Source: Bugula neritina (lineage: Eukaryota; Bryozoa; Gymnolaemata; Cheilostomatida; Bugulidae). Taken from it: 64,000 nt of DNA. Shown piece by piece: positions 14,301-50,500 of the stretch. Where the stretch lies: positions 4,943,251 to 5,007,250 of the forward strand of contig OZ037773.1 in the NCBI GenBank assembly GCA_964035545.1, in the 5' to 3' direction. A program made the position numbers and the translations under genes. Each line of letters starts with the position of its first letter. The first letter of the stretch is position 1. The notes beneath the pieces were generated by a model. That model had not been told where the DNA came from and searched no databases. It was given only the letters and a program-made list of their open reading frames with translations.

Positions 14301-17300
14301 TGTTTTTACTTATAATTGTTTAATTAAAGCTCAGCAAATGCTTGTAAACACGCTCAGCTAAAACCCACTATAAAAACTGCTATAGCATACTTTAGAATGA
14401 GTCATTGCTAGACGGAATAAATATCTAAAAGACTCCAGGTTTTCAAGACACTAAGCAAACTTCCAAAAACCTAAAATACCTTAATAGTAGTAAACAGTCC
14501 AGTGTCTTTCGCCACTTGTTGGATGAACTCAGCTTCAAAAGAGAAGTAGCCATTTGCAGCTAATGGTGGAATATCGTGGGGCTGAGATTGTCCAATATCA
14601 AAGTTCTTCAGGTGTGGACACGCAGTGCCAGCTGGAATCTGAAAAAGCACTCGGCTTTGATACTTTTTAATAAATTATTCATATTGAACTACTAATTTGT
14701 AATTTTGAATGTTAGAGCTACATCGCAATTAATATTTTTCCTCAGAACTAAAATTAAATATCTGATGTCATAACAAACTACAATAAATATCAAACATAAA
14801 TAAGAATATTGATATGATCCTAGCCTATATTGCTGTTGATTAGCTACATGATATTTGCATGCATTATGGTTAGGACTATATATAACTTATACTATGGTTA
14901 TCATGAATGTATATTATATAGTAGTTGTGTATGTGTGTGATTGCTTATTTGCAATATAAATTATAGGTATAACCATCGTATAAGTGATATATGTGTAGCC
15001 ATCTGCTGTATTTATTTCAAACTAAAACGAACTATAGGCTAGAAAGTCATATTCATATACCGAAAAAAAACAGATCTCAATTATAGTAATGATTAACTTT
15101 AAAAACATAATAATTATACTGTATATGCACACAGTTTACACTTACTTGGAAATATGTTGCCTCTTTTGTACTTATTGATGGTTTGAAACTATTAAAGGTG
15201 TAGGTGTGATCAATATCTCGAATATCTCCGAGTCGACCTTTAACCTTCAACATTACTGGTGTGGGATTGTTTGCTCCTGCAGCCGGTGTCCAATCATCTG
15301 AATCTGAAGATAATGTAGAATGTGTGCAGTGCAGTACAGTTCAGTTCAGTGCAGTGCAGTGCAGTGCAGTGCAGTGCAGTGCAGTGCAGTGCAGTGCAGT
15401 GCAGTCCAGTGCAGTGTAGTGCAGTCCAGTGCAGTGCAGTGCAGTGCAGTGCAGTGCAGTGCAGTCCAGTGCAGTGCAGTCCAGTGCAGTGCAGTGCAGT
15501 CCAGTGCAGCATAGTATAGTATATATTGCAGTATAGTATAGTATATATTGCAGTATAGTATATGATGTAGTGTAGTATAAGATGTAGTGTAGAATAAGTT
15601 AGTCACTAGTGTAGTGTAGACTATAGTATAATTTTGTTTTATAACTTTTTAAATGCGTATATTTGAAAAGTTATAAAACGCCTGAGACTTATTAAAAAAG
15701 TAAAACCGTGTATATTATTTTATTATTTTAGAGTAGGTACCTGTGAAATACCATTCAGCCGTGACTGTGGCATCTAAGGCTGGGATATAGTGACAGTCCC
15801 ACCATTTCTCTACTTTGATTCCAAAGTCCAATTCTTCTTTTCCCTAAAGTAAAACAAAAGATATCAACCTATTTCTATTGATTGCACATTACATGCATCA
15901 TTTGTTATGATCTTTCAAAATATGCTATCAATATCATTACAAATGTCGATTATATGATTTGCAAAATATTAAAATTTGAATTATAATTGTGTGTCAATTG
16001 TCGTGATTGCAATTCAATGAAAACTAGTTTTGTGAAATCAATTATTTTTCAAATTAAAATCATGTTTTAAAAACTCTTGAGTGAGACCGATGGCTAGACT
16101 ATGTATAGTAGATATAATATATGAATATCCTTGAATTACCTTATAGACTGGTGGACAGACTATGTATAATAGATATAATATATGAATATTCCTATATTAC
16201 CTTATAGACTGATGGACAGATTATGTATAATAGATATAATATATAAATATTCCTGAATTACCTTATGGACTGGTGGATAGACTATGTATAGTAGATATAA
16301 TATATGAATGTCCCTGAATTACCTTATAGACTGGTGGCAGACTACGTATAATAGATATAATATATGAATATCCCTGAATTACCTTATAGACTGGTAGATA
16401 GACTACGTATAATAGATATATTATATGATTATTTTTGAATTACCTTATAGACTGGTAGATAGACTACGTATAATAGATATAACACATGAATATCTCTGAA
16501 TTACCTTATAGACTGGTGGATAGACTATGTATAATAAATATAATATATGAATATCCCTGAATTACCTTATAGACTGGTGGATAGGCTGGATTTATTAGAA
16601 AAGCAGACTTGGATGTGAAACCACTCTGTGAGTTGACGTCATCTCCAAATACAAAAGTGTCAACTCCTCTGCCATCCAGCTGGGAGGCGTTGCAGTAAAA
16701 TGTGTCTGTTTAACAGAAATGTTGCAGTAAAATGTGTCTGTTTAACAGAAATGTTGCAGTAATATGTGTCTGTTTAACAGAAATGTTGCAGTAATATGTG
16801 TCTGTTTAACAGAAATGTTGCAGTAAAATGTGTCTGTTTAACAGAAATGTTGCAGTAATATGTGTCTGTTGAACAGAAATGTTGCAGCAATATGTGTCTG
16901 TTTAATAGAAATTATTCAACTTTTACTCAAAAGTTTACTGTAACATATAAACAGAATAATGAGATATAAATAGAAGTACACTGAAGTAATACTTATATAG
17001 ACATGCTATACTACATCTTTGCTAAGCATTTGAATCTCTTCCTAAATGATTTACTCATTTATCAAACTTCTAATTTTGACAGTGTTTAGAGTATTTTAAA
17101 ACAAGTATATTTTAAAATGTAAAACACAATTTTCTAATAGTTAAATCAATCTGCAAACTTTAAACTTATGACAATTGCAATTGCATAACTAATATAACAT
17201 TCTAATACCCTGCACTGTGTATTAGAATACTCTGTTCAACTATACTAACTATATAGATGTTATATATATGTATAAATCTTATTTTAATACTCCAGAAATA

Positions 17301-19022
17301 AAGATTGAAAGCCATCATACCATCAGGTAAGTTTATGATCTCAACGATTTGATTACTGTAGAAGTTGTAGATGTCCCAACCAATCAGACTGATGTTTTTA
17401 TATTTCCCCGCAGCCTCTCTTTCGCCTACAATCGCTCGGTTTCTGGCTGTAAAGTTTTCAAAAAGCGAATTCAGCTTTTAAAACGAGTAAGCAGTTTTGT
17501 ATAAAATCATTTACAATATAAGACACATTTTGTAAACAAAAATAATGTAAAAATTGTTAGAACTAAAATTTCATACTTGAATATCTGGCGCAAGTTGTTT
17601 AGAAAGACACAGTATAAACTAACATTAAATAATTTTTTTAATTGAAGTCAATAGTTTGTAAATATAAGAGATGTTATCCAGCAGCATGCATGGGATTTAT
17701 AAGTTGTACTAGCACTACCATGTGTATGCTATAACTAGGTACCATATAGACTAACACCACCATATGCACCAGCTAGTTAGTATGACTGTCCAGTTGTATT
17801 AGCACCATAATATGTATACCAACAAGTTGCACTAGTACTATCTTGTATACTGCTGTCAAATAAATTTTTAGCTAGCTTTGAATTTGATTTTCAATTTTTA
17901 GCGATTTGTAATTATGACCTCTTGCAACCAAGACAGTATATTTCTACTTACGTGAGTCAAACATCTCAAAGAGAGATCTAGTAGTCTTATTCTGAGCCAC
18001 GTACATCTGTATTTCTACTACGTAAACATCAGGTACTGAAGGGAAGTCTTTAGATATAGGATCTGTAACAGATATTTAGAAATACATGAATAACAAATAT
18101 TTTACATAATTCATGTTTCATTGAGTTGAAAACATCCAGTTTCAAGACAACGCTGGCTTGTAATTAAAAGGCAAAAGGCAAACTATACATTAACGATTCT
18201 TATTATATAAAGCCCGGCAAATGCAACTAAGTCTAGTAGGTAATTATGCATAAAGTTGCAAGTAAGTTATAGTAAGTACATGTCACAATAATATTTAGGA
18301 TGAATAAGCTAAGCTGTCTATTTTGAGTGTATGGGATTTCTATAACCTATATAGTGAACAAAATATTTTATATTATCACTTATTGGCTATAAGCTGGTGG
18401 TTACACAGGTGAATCACTTGCTCACTATATACTGTAGCTTTATTAGCCTTTGATTTGTTTTTTTAAAAATGCACACATTTAATATAATCAAAAGTTAAAA
18501 TTATACATTTGCTTAAAATTTCAAGAGTTGTCCGCTCTCTAGATATAAAACCACATTAGCTATAATAATCAAATATTTGAAACAAAGCTTCAGGTCATCC
18601 TGAAATATCAAAAACAAGAGCCAATCTACATAAATTACGAACTCTGTATGACGATTCAAATTTTTATATTCTTCCACCAGACACGCAGGTTATATCTTGA
18701 AATAGTAAAAGTGTGTCAAAAATTTAAATAGTAAATTGTGAAATTTAGAGGTCCAAAAATAGCCTAACTAGACTAATTAATATCTTAGCTAGAGTTTACT
18801 CATGCATTCTGCAAATTAAAAAGTTGTTCAAACATGAGCAGGAATGACAACTCCTAATACTACATGATGAAATCATGGTGTTTACTATATCTTGCAAAGA
18901 AGAACAAAGTGTTCACCTGGTTTTTCTTGGCCGGGTTCACAAACGTTTTTATTGATTCCTGCAGCCAAAATGTCTGAAACCAGACAGGCGCCAACAACCA
19001 AAAGCAGAATTTGGCATTTCAT
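8194..19022 (-). CDS. Tandem gene 1: single-unit type I membrane protein, 704 aa, function unknown
   Basis: Fourteen exons join in frame (2115 nt): 18917-19022, 17952-18062, 17321-17446, 16566-16705, 15741-15843, 15146-15303, 14480-14638, 13673-13793, 12692-12870, 11355-11540, 10324-10560, 9962-10156, 9267-9411, 8194-8342. All introns are GT-AG. A signal peptide (MKCQILLLVVGACLVSDILA) is followed by one extracellular unit (about residues 25-607) with six Cys that recur in every paralogous unit: CEPG, TFYC, WDCHY, ACPHLK, GNCSV and GNCF. Next come a Thr/Val-rich stalk (about 608-655, TVTVTKTVTVTT), one membrane helix and a tail of about 25 residues. Exon sizes match those of gene 2 almost one for one, which strongly supports the model. 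Motifs such as DCHYIPALDATVTAEWYF and VHDFLTGVAYV resemble a broad, uncharacterised family of invertebrate secreted proteins, from memory sometimes annotated as LolA-like; this is tentative. No enzyme motif is visible. Confidence 0.85.
11620..11745. repeat. (TATAATA)n-type AT microsatellite
   Basis: Alternating tataatataatata runs in an intron of gene 1. They give long stop-free frames of Tyr/Ile/Leu that are not genes. Confidence 0.85.
15325..15510. repeat. Pentanucleotide repeat (GCAGT)n
   Basis: About 36 copies of a 5-bp unit, some with a GTCCA variant, start about 20 bp outside the acceptor of exon 15146-15303 of gene 1. Because 5 is not a multiple of 3 and the unit has no stop, several frames on both strands appear open; none is a gene. 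Diverged agtatagtatat repeats continue to about 15600. Confidence 0.9.
16097..16580. repeat. 61-bp minisatellite carrying exon end plus splice donor (gene 1)
   Basis: Eight copies of a 61-bp unit. The copy bordering the exon contains the true junction at 16566, reading ctataag|gtaattcagg on the minus strand. The other seven repeat the last bases of the exon and the donor downstream in the intron, with few changes. Confidence 0.85.
16688..16910. repeat. 32-bp minisatellite carrying splice acceptor plus exon start (gene 1)
   Basis: Seven copies of a 32-bp unit. On the minus strand each reads ctgttaaacag|acacatttta followed by ctgcaac, that is, acceptor plus the first residues of the exon (TFYC). 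The innermost copy is the real junction at 16705. Confidence 0.85.
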
Positions 19023-19048
19023 GATTGAAGATCCACACACTAATCACC
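18917..19048 (-). other. Gene 1 signal-peptide exon with 5' UTR acceptor
   Basis: The start ATG is at 19020-19022. The exon extends 26 nt upstream to a good acceptor (ttttacag|ggtgatt), so a leader intron separates it from an upstream non-coding exon whose donor (ttcg|gtaagttt) lies at 19419/19420. Confidence 0.75.
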
Positions 19049-19419
19049 CTGTAAAAGTTTGCAAACACAACATTAGCTTGAGGCTTGTATGTAATTGAAA
19101 AGAATATTGTAGAAGTTTTACTTCGTTTATATGGCATAACCAATATTGAATAATCAGAAAAAAAGATTTGCAAAGCAAAACAAATACAAATAAAACTCAG
19201 CTATACGGACTATAATTACTAAAATATTAAAACATTATTTTGAGAGGAATGAAAGTAATATAGCTTGTGGAAAAAAGCAAATAATTAATAATTTGCTAAA
19301 AAACATGTAACAAATTTATTTGATTATTTGCAGAAATAAATTTGCTAGATACAAAATTATGCAATTTTGTTTCTGCACAGCAATAATCTTAGACAGGTAG
19401 GAGAAGAGAATAAACTTAC

Positions 19420-19570
19420 CGAACACCTGTGTCAATTGATCTTCCACCAACCTAAGTAACTCTCGCTCTGGCCCTAGAGTGATACCGACCAGTGAAAACG
19501 CCCACTAGAGATAACGATATCAAAGAGTAAACAGCTGAGATTGTACAACTCAGACCAAATCAAACTGAGG
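19420..19570 (-). other. Probable 5' non-coding exon of gene 1
   Basis: A strong donor (gtaagttt) at 19412-19419 bounds the exon. The upstream limit is estimated from a possible TATA box about 30 bp further up. Transcript data would be needed for the true start. Confidence 0.4.
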
Positions 19571-19596
19571 TAGGTTAATCAACCCCCCAAAAAGAG

Positions 19597-19602
19597 TTTA
19601 TA
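19597..19602 (-). promoter_or_regulatory. Possible TATA box of gene 1
   Basis: On the minus strand this reads TATAAA, about 180 bp upstream of the leader-exon donor. In AT-rich DNA this hexamer is common, so the support is positional only. Confidence 0.3.
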
Positions 19603-21065
19603 GTAGCCTTAGTTATTCTTGGGCTATGATAAAATAAACTGAATCATGTACAATGTGCCACATGAAGATAAAATAGTTGCATGAGGTGATTTACTTCTTA
19701 AAAATATACATATTGTGTAAAGTTTACGACAATACTTAAATCTCACATGGTTTTGTTTACAAGATTCAGGAAAATTGCTATTTTTGGTAAAATTAGTTAA
19801 AGAGTAGCTGAAACAATTGCATTCCATTACATAACTAAGCATTTATAATTACATAACCAATAGTTTGGTTACATAAGCAACAATTAAATAAATAGTGATC
19901 AGTGGTGCAACATTAACAAAAAATATTATTTAAAATGCCATTTTTTGAATACTTTTCAAGCTATCCACCTAATATTAATCCAACAGATAAATTCAAAAAA
20001 GTATTAGATATACTAATGTTGACGCTAAAATAAGTTATTATTATGTCAAAATAATAACTGATAGATTTTTTTATATTTTCCAACATAAAACAAAACAAGG
20101 CAACAATTTTATGTTGAAATTCAAGTGAATAACTGAGGAATGGTACTGCACTGTATCAGTTGCCAGTTAGATTAGCTTAGTGCCAGCTAACGCTAGGTAT
20201 GCCTCTATCACACGATTGATACTATCAGGAGAATGTTCATGAGTCTTGGAGGAAGGGGTGAAGTGTTTACATAGTCTGATATAGTCAAGATATTAGATAA
20301 CATGGAGTGAAATCAGATAGCTTACGACAACAAGGAGCAAACACCCAGAGCCGTGAAGTTGTAAAAGCTCAATAGTAGCTTTCAATGGTACAGGCTACCC
20401 TTGATGTACGTAAAGCTATGTGCTGTAAGGTCTGTAACATAATATTTGTATAACTTTTGTTTTCAAACCAGCTACAGGTACAACACAGCAAAATTGCAGC
20501 TGTTCTATAGCACTTTGGAAGTGAAATAAAAACCAGACAGCTTTAAATAATAAACAGATAGTCTTTATATTTTACATTTTCTATAAAACCATCCAAAATT
20601 AGATCAGGCAACAAAGAGAAACTACTTTCATTTCAGATAAAGTTTATTGCTTTGCTAGAGCAATAAAGCCAGACTAGTAATTAGTTAAACTAATGGTGAA
20701 TGATCACACAACCAGAAAAAAACTAAACTGGGCTGAAAATCTGAACAAAGACATTAATAATGCAGGTTACATCATCACCATATTATATTCTAAAATTCTG
20801 AAGAATTGTTCTAACAGAGGATTGTTTACCGTGCAAGAACATGGTTGCTGTGTAGGTAGGTGGCCAGCTTAATGGAACTACAGCATTGTGTTGGAAAGAC
20901 TTTAGTTTTTCAAAATAATGAGAGTGAAATCAGCTGCATTCACAGGAAAACTAGTATATGGAACAAACTCGAGCAATGATTAGTTTTCGTTTGTGGACAA
21001 AAATGGCAGTGCGAATGGCATGTATTTCTACCACTCAGTTATATACATATAAACACACATAATTA

Positions 21066-21081
21066 TATATATATATTTATA

Positions 21082-21150
<69 letters not shown>

Positions 21151-21215
21151 CTAATGTTTACGCTCTAGATTTATTTCTATAGAGCACTCTAGTAACGTTT
21201 TATAAACACTCATTT

Positions 21216-21275
<60 letters not shown>

Positions 21276-21305
21276 ATATTTATAATTATATATATATTTA
21301 TATAT
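21066..21305. repeat. Two (TA)n microsatellite tracts
   Basis: Near-perfect TA runs of about 80 bp each, separated by about 75 bp of unique sequence, in the spacer between the tandem genes. Confidence 0.95.
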
Positions 21306-21716
21306 TGTATAGATTTTTTATATCCTTTATAGTTTATAGTTTATAGTTTATTAGCTTATTGGTATTTTCATTTAATGCTTTGCTTATAAAGATTTGAAGA
21401 CTGGAAGGCAAACAGGATCAGTTTTAGTATAATATTGATAAAATAGTACAGTGCTGCAGAAAATATTCCAGATGTTTCCATTTTGTGTGATGTATTTTAT
21501 ATGCTTACATGTACTAGTAAATAGAGGTTAAAGACGACAAGTTCAAGAATTATATTATGCCATGCATAAAATATTTTAAAACGAAAAAAAACAATAATTA
21601 AAAGACATAACATATAGCTCCTTGCACCATTTATAATAAAAGTACATAATTTTTAGAATAAGTATATATATGCTTATAATATATGAGTAGTAGAAATATT
21701 AGAACAATATAATTGA

Positions 21717-45833
<24,117 letters not shown>

Positions 45834-45852
45834 ACTGGATCAGTAGGTCATC
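45834..45852 (-). other. 5' UTR of gene 2 in the signal-peptide exon
   Basis: The exon reaches 19 nt upstream of the ATG to an acceptor (ttctacag|gatgacc), implying a leader intron as in gene 1. A possible donor for the upstream non-coding exon is at 46305/46306 (tgag|gtaggttt). Confidence 0.55.
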
Positions 45853-47502
45853 CTGTAGAAGTTATCGACAAACCAGTTAAGACTAAAGTTGTGCAATAAA
45901 CACAACTTTAACTGATCAACAACCTCACAACATTAGTCCTTGTTTGGTGATTACATTGTGGGCTTAGTAAACAAGAGGTAATTAGTGATTCAAGTTTAAA
46001 CTAGTGATGTTAGAAAGAGCATCCAGTTATAATTACTCCTGTGTCACATATGAAAGGAGCCCACTTTTAAAAGCCCTTTCCATCAGTGGTTCTTACAGGG
46101 ATAGCAACTACACACCAACAGTCCTTATTGGGTAACCACAGATATGGCACACCAACCATTCACATATTAGCTACAAACTTACAACAAAACAGCTCTCTTC
46201 ATTCATAGCTCAATGTAAAACTACTTGACAATAAACAAAAAACTTGAATAGTTCAAAAAATAGATACTACATACTTAAAAGTTCCATGATCATGCTCAAA
46301 CCTACCTCATAAGTTGTACTAAATGATAATGGTAAAAGCTACGTGACTCTTATCTTCAACTGATACAGAGAGATACAAAGGAAACGGAACGCCTACCAAA
46401 GATAGTATCGCCTACCAAAGATAGTATAGAAAAGCAAACAATCTTAGAAAGTAACCATTTACGAACTGCTATAGGAAATATAGAATTTCTTAGGATTTGT
46501 TGAAATTTTTAATAGGCTTTGGTCTCTTTTTAGTAAAGACATTTCAACAGTTGCTGATAGCCTCTCAAAGAGAAGGTTGACAAAATTTAATGAAAGAATT
46601 ACTACTATCAAACACTGACAGCTAGAGTATGCACTACGTAGTCAGACAGCTTTCAGCTGAACGTTATAAATCACGGCTAACTCCAAGATAGTCACACATA
46701 TGCATGCTTTCAACTTGTCCCCAACCTAATGTCTCGCATCTGTCAGCTTGCTGCAAATTATTAACAAAAATCTAAAATGTGCCGACGCATATCTTCATGC
46801 ATGTGAAAAAATTAACCTACAAGTTAATGTTTCACATCCATAGGAAGCTAAAGGTATGGCTTGTAGTGACTAAGCAAAAGAAAAATAGGTTTTCTATAAA
46901 AAATACTTAGGCTAATTCCGATTTATAACAAAAATCATGAAAAAGGTTTGAAATAAAATAATTTAGAGGTCAACAATTCTTTAAGGATAAATGCAGAAGA
47001 TTGCATCATAGAGAGTAGACATGCATGTAGATGATTAAATGTTAGACATGAGAGATAAAGACTAAACCAATGACTAGAATTCGAAGAAATATACCCATGA
47101 CTTAGAAATCAAACGTAAAGTATTTAGAAGATATGATGCAATTTCACAACATCATACTTGAACAAATGTTAATATCGTGTAAAGGAAAGGGTGCATATTA
47201 CAACTTATACAAATCTTCTATCTCAAAAATCAGTATTTTAACAAAATAAAGGAATGCATTTGTTAAATAAATTTATTTTGGTACTCATTAAAATTTTAAA
47301 AAAATGTTAGATAACAATTTGAATAACAAAAAACATATAATCACATGCATTGGCCTAAGATCAATTTAAATAGTGGAAAAAATTTAAAAACTGGAAAGTA
47401 TTGCAAAATGAGTGGCTTGTAGTCTGAGTAACACACCAACGCAGGTAGTCAGGTGAGACCGGACCTACCTGCGTACCTGCGCGGTGAACTACTGTCATAT
47501 TA
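45853..47502. other. Leader intron of gene 2, intergenic DNA and 3' UTR of ACO1
   Basis: No coding exon is seen. It contains a truncated SINE (46008-46108) and a possible ACO1 polyadenylation signal at 47272-47277 (AATAAA on the minus strand, 226 nt past the stop). The remainder is unique AT-rich DNA that should include the promoter of gene 2. Confidence 0.5.
46008..46108 (+). mobile_element. SINE, copy 5 (body and tail only)
   Basis: It matches the body and tail of the complete copy (gttagaaagagcatccagtt, then tcagtggttcttacagggat) but lacks the tRNA-like head. Confidence 0.6.
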
Positions 47503-50500
47503 CTAGAGCATTTTCCGTATCATATAGTTTAGGATTCCGCCATTCCGGAAATATTCTAATTCTACTTCTGTGTCAAACCTGGCCAGCACTTGGAACTCCT
47601 TGCCAGAGTTTACCTGCAGAAGAAATATTCCACACCAAAATAAAGGAGGAGTTGTAGAGAAAACAATACACTGTGGATCTATAAAAAATATTTAAGTAAA
47701 TCTGAAAATTGCATTTAAACTTAAAAATATGTTTATATATTTAAGGCAGCAGCGTATGGGTACATAAAGATGGCAGCATTGAGTATATAACTTATCATGT
47801 TACTTTAAAATATAATATTACAACTATTAATTCCCATTATTTCAGAAATGTAATAATATAGGTTACGTAATACACCAGCACATTTAGTTTGTGGCTCATC
47901 TTAAATCAGAAGTTGTGAGATCGCAGGACAGGAATGAAACTAGGTGTTATTTCTCTTGAGTGTTAGCAGACAACACAAATTAGTTCGCGCAGCCATCTCT
48001 GTACTAGAACTATAATTAGCTCAGATCTTATTAGGATATTACCTTGACAGTGACCAGCTGACCAGTGGTCAAGTCTTTAGGAATGTGAATGGAGAACTGC
48101 TCTTTACCAGTTAGCCCGAGTGACTCTGCCGTGTCACCTGACTGATACTGGAGAGGGATAAGGCCCATCCCCACCAAGTTACCTGTGCAAAAGTAAAGAT
48201 TAGAGGCTATATAATCTCAGTTGTTCAATGTTGAAATTGTGAGCTATGCAAATTGTATTCTGACTAGGAATGCTATAATGAAAGCCGCTAATAAAATTAA
48301 TTCCGAGATAGGATAATTTGCAGTATTGCAGAGCATAAATCACATTATGCAATACTTTCAATGTGAAACAGCAAAAAGCGTTACATGTAACTGCATGAAT
48401 AAAAATCTCAGACTGAGAAAACTGTCAACTGTAAAACATTGACAGCTTGCAGCTCTACTTACTTCTGTGGATTCTCTCGTAACTCTCAGCAATAACAGCT
48501 CTCACACCCTGGAGGAAAGGACCCTTAGCTGCCCAGTCACGGCTACTTCCTGATCCGTACTCTTTGCCGGCGAGTATGATGACCTGATTGTCCTCCGACT
48601 TGTATCTCTCGGCAGCATCAAACACGTCCATCTGCAACACAACACACACTACTGCATACAGTACAGCATACAGTATACACTACACACTACTGTATACAGT
48701 ATACATTACAGCATACAGTATATACAATATACACTACACACTACAGTACATACAATATACACTACACACTACAGTACACAGTACACACTACGGTATACAG
48801 TACACACTACGGTATACAGTACACACTACGGTATACAGTACACACTACGGTATACAGTACACACTACGGTATACAGTACACACTACGGTATACAGTACAC
48901 ACTACATTATAGTACATACTACGGTATACAGTACACACTACGGTACACAGTACACACTACGGTACACAGTACACACTACGGTACACAGTACACACTACGG
49001 TACACAGTACACACTACGGTACACGGTACACAGTACACACTACGGTACACAGTACACACTACGGTACACAGTACACACTACGGTACACAGTACACACTAC
49101 GGTACACAGTACACACTACGGTACACAGTACACACTACGGTACACAGTACACACTACGGTACACAGTACACACTACGGTACACAGTACACACTACGGTAC
49201 ACAGTACACACTACGGTACACAGTACACACTACGGTACACAGTACACACTACGGTACACAGTACACAATACGGTACACAGTACACACTACGGTACACAGT
49301 ACACACTACGGTACACAGTACACACTACGGTACACAGTACACACTACGGTACACAGTACACACTACAGTACACAGTACACACTACACATTACAGTACACA
49401 GTACACACTACAGTACACACTACGGTATACAGTACACACTACAGTATACAGTACAGTACACAATACAGTGCATACTGCAGTTGACACTACATTATACACT
49501 ACGGTATACACTGCATGCTACAATATACACTAAACCAAACAGCATACATTATAGCATACACAACACACTCAACAGTATACACTATAGTCTATACTCTATA
49601 AACTATACAATCAGTATACAGTATAGACTACACTAAACTACACTAAAGCTGTTACACTAAAATACTACAGCTACTACAATACAGATACTACACTACAGCT
49701 ACTACAATACATATACTACAATACAGATACTACACTACATATACTACACTACAGCTACTACAATACATATACTACACTACATATACTAGACTACATATAC
49801 TACAATACAGCTACTACACTACATATACTACACTACATATACTACACTACATATACTACACTACATATACTACACTACATATACTACACTACATATACTA
49901 CACTACATATACTACACTACATATACTACACTACATATACTACAATACAGATACTACACTACATATACTACACTACATATACTACAATACAGCTACTACA
50001 CTACATATACTACACTACATATACTACACTACAGATACTACACTACATATACTACACTACATATATTACAATACAGCTACTACACTACATATACTACACT
50101 ACATATACTACACTACATATACTACACTACATATACTACAATACAGATACTACACTACATATACTACACTACATATACTACAATACAGCTACTACACTAC
50201 ATATACTACAATACAGATACTACAATACATATACTACACTACATATACTACACTACAGATACTACACTACATATACTACACTACATATACTACAATACAG
50301 ATACTACACTACATATACTACACTACATATACTACAATACAGCTACTACACTACATATACTACAATACAGATACTACAATACATATACTACACTACATAT
50401 ACTACACTACAGATACTACACTACATATACTACACTACATATACTGCATTACATAGTGACTACATACAATTGTCAATGTCTTATGAGACAGAAAAGAGCA

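Larger units (their letters stand above)
19571..21716. other. Intergenic DNA between tandem genes 1 and 2
   Basis: No exon is recognised. It contains long (TA)n tracts at 21066-21146 and 21220-21300 and otherwise AT-rich unique sequence. It holds the promoter of gene 1 and the 3' UTR of gene 2. Confidence 0.55.

Noticed and set aside
15294-15606. Several open frames with CSAVQ / LHCTA repeats
   Set aside because: Translation of the (GCAGT)n pentanucleotide array; open in several frames on both strands at once.
48588-49484. 298-codon open frame on the plus strand
   Set aside because: It is produced by a 19-bp minisatellite without stop codons; a repeating Tyr/Thr/His peptide with no splice or domain support, opposite to an ACO1 exon at its left end.
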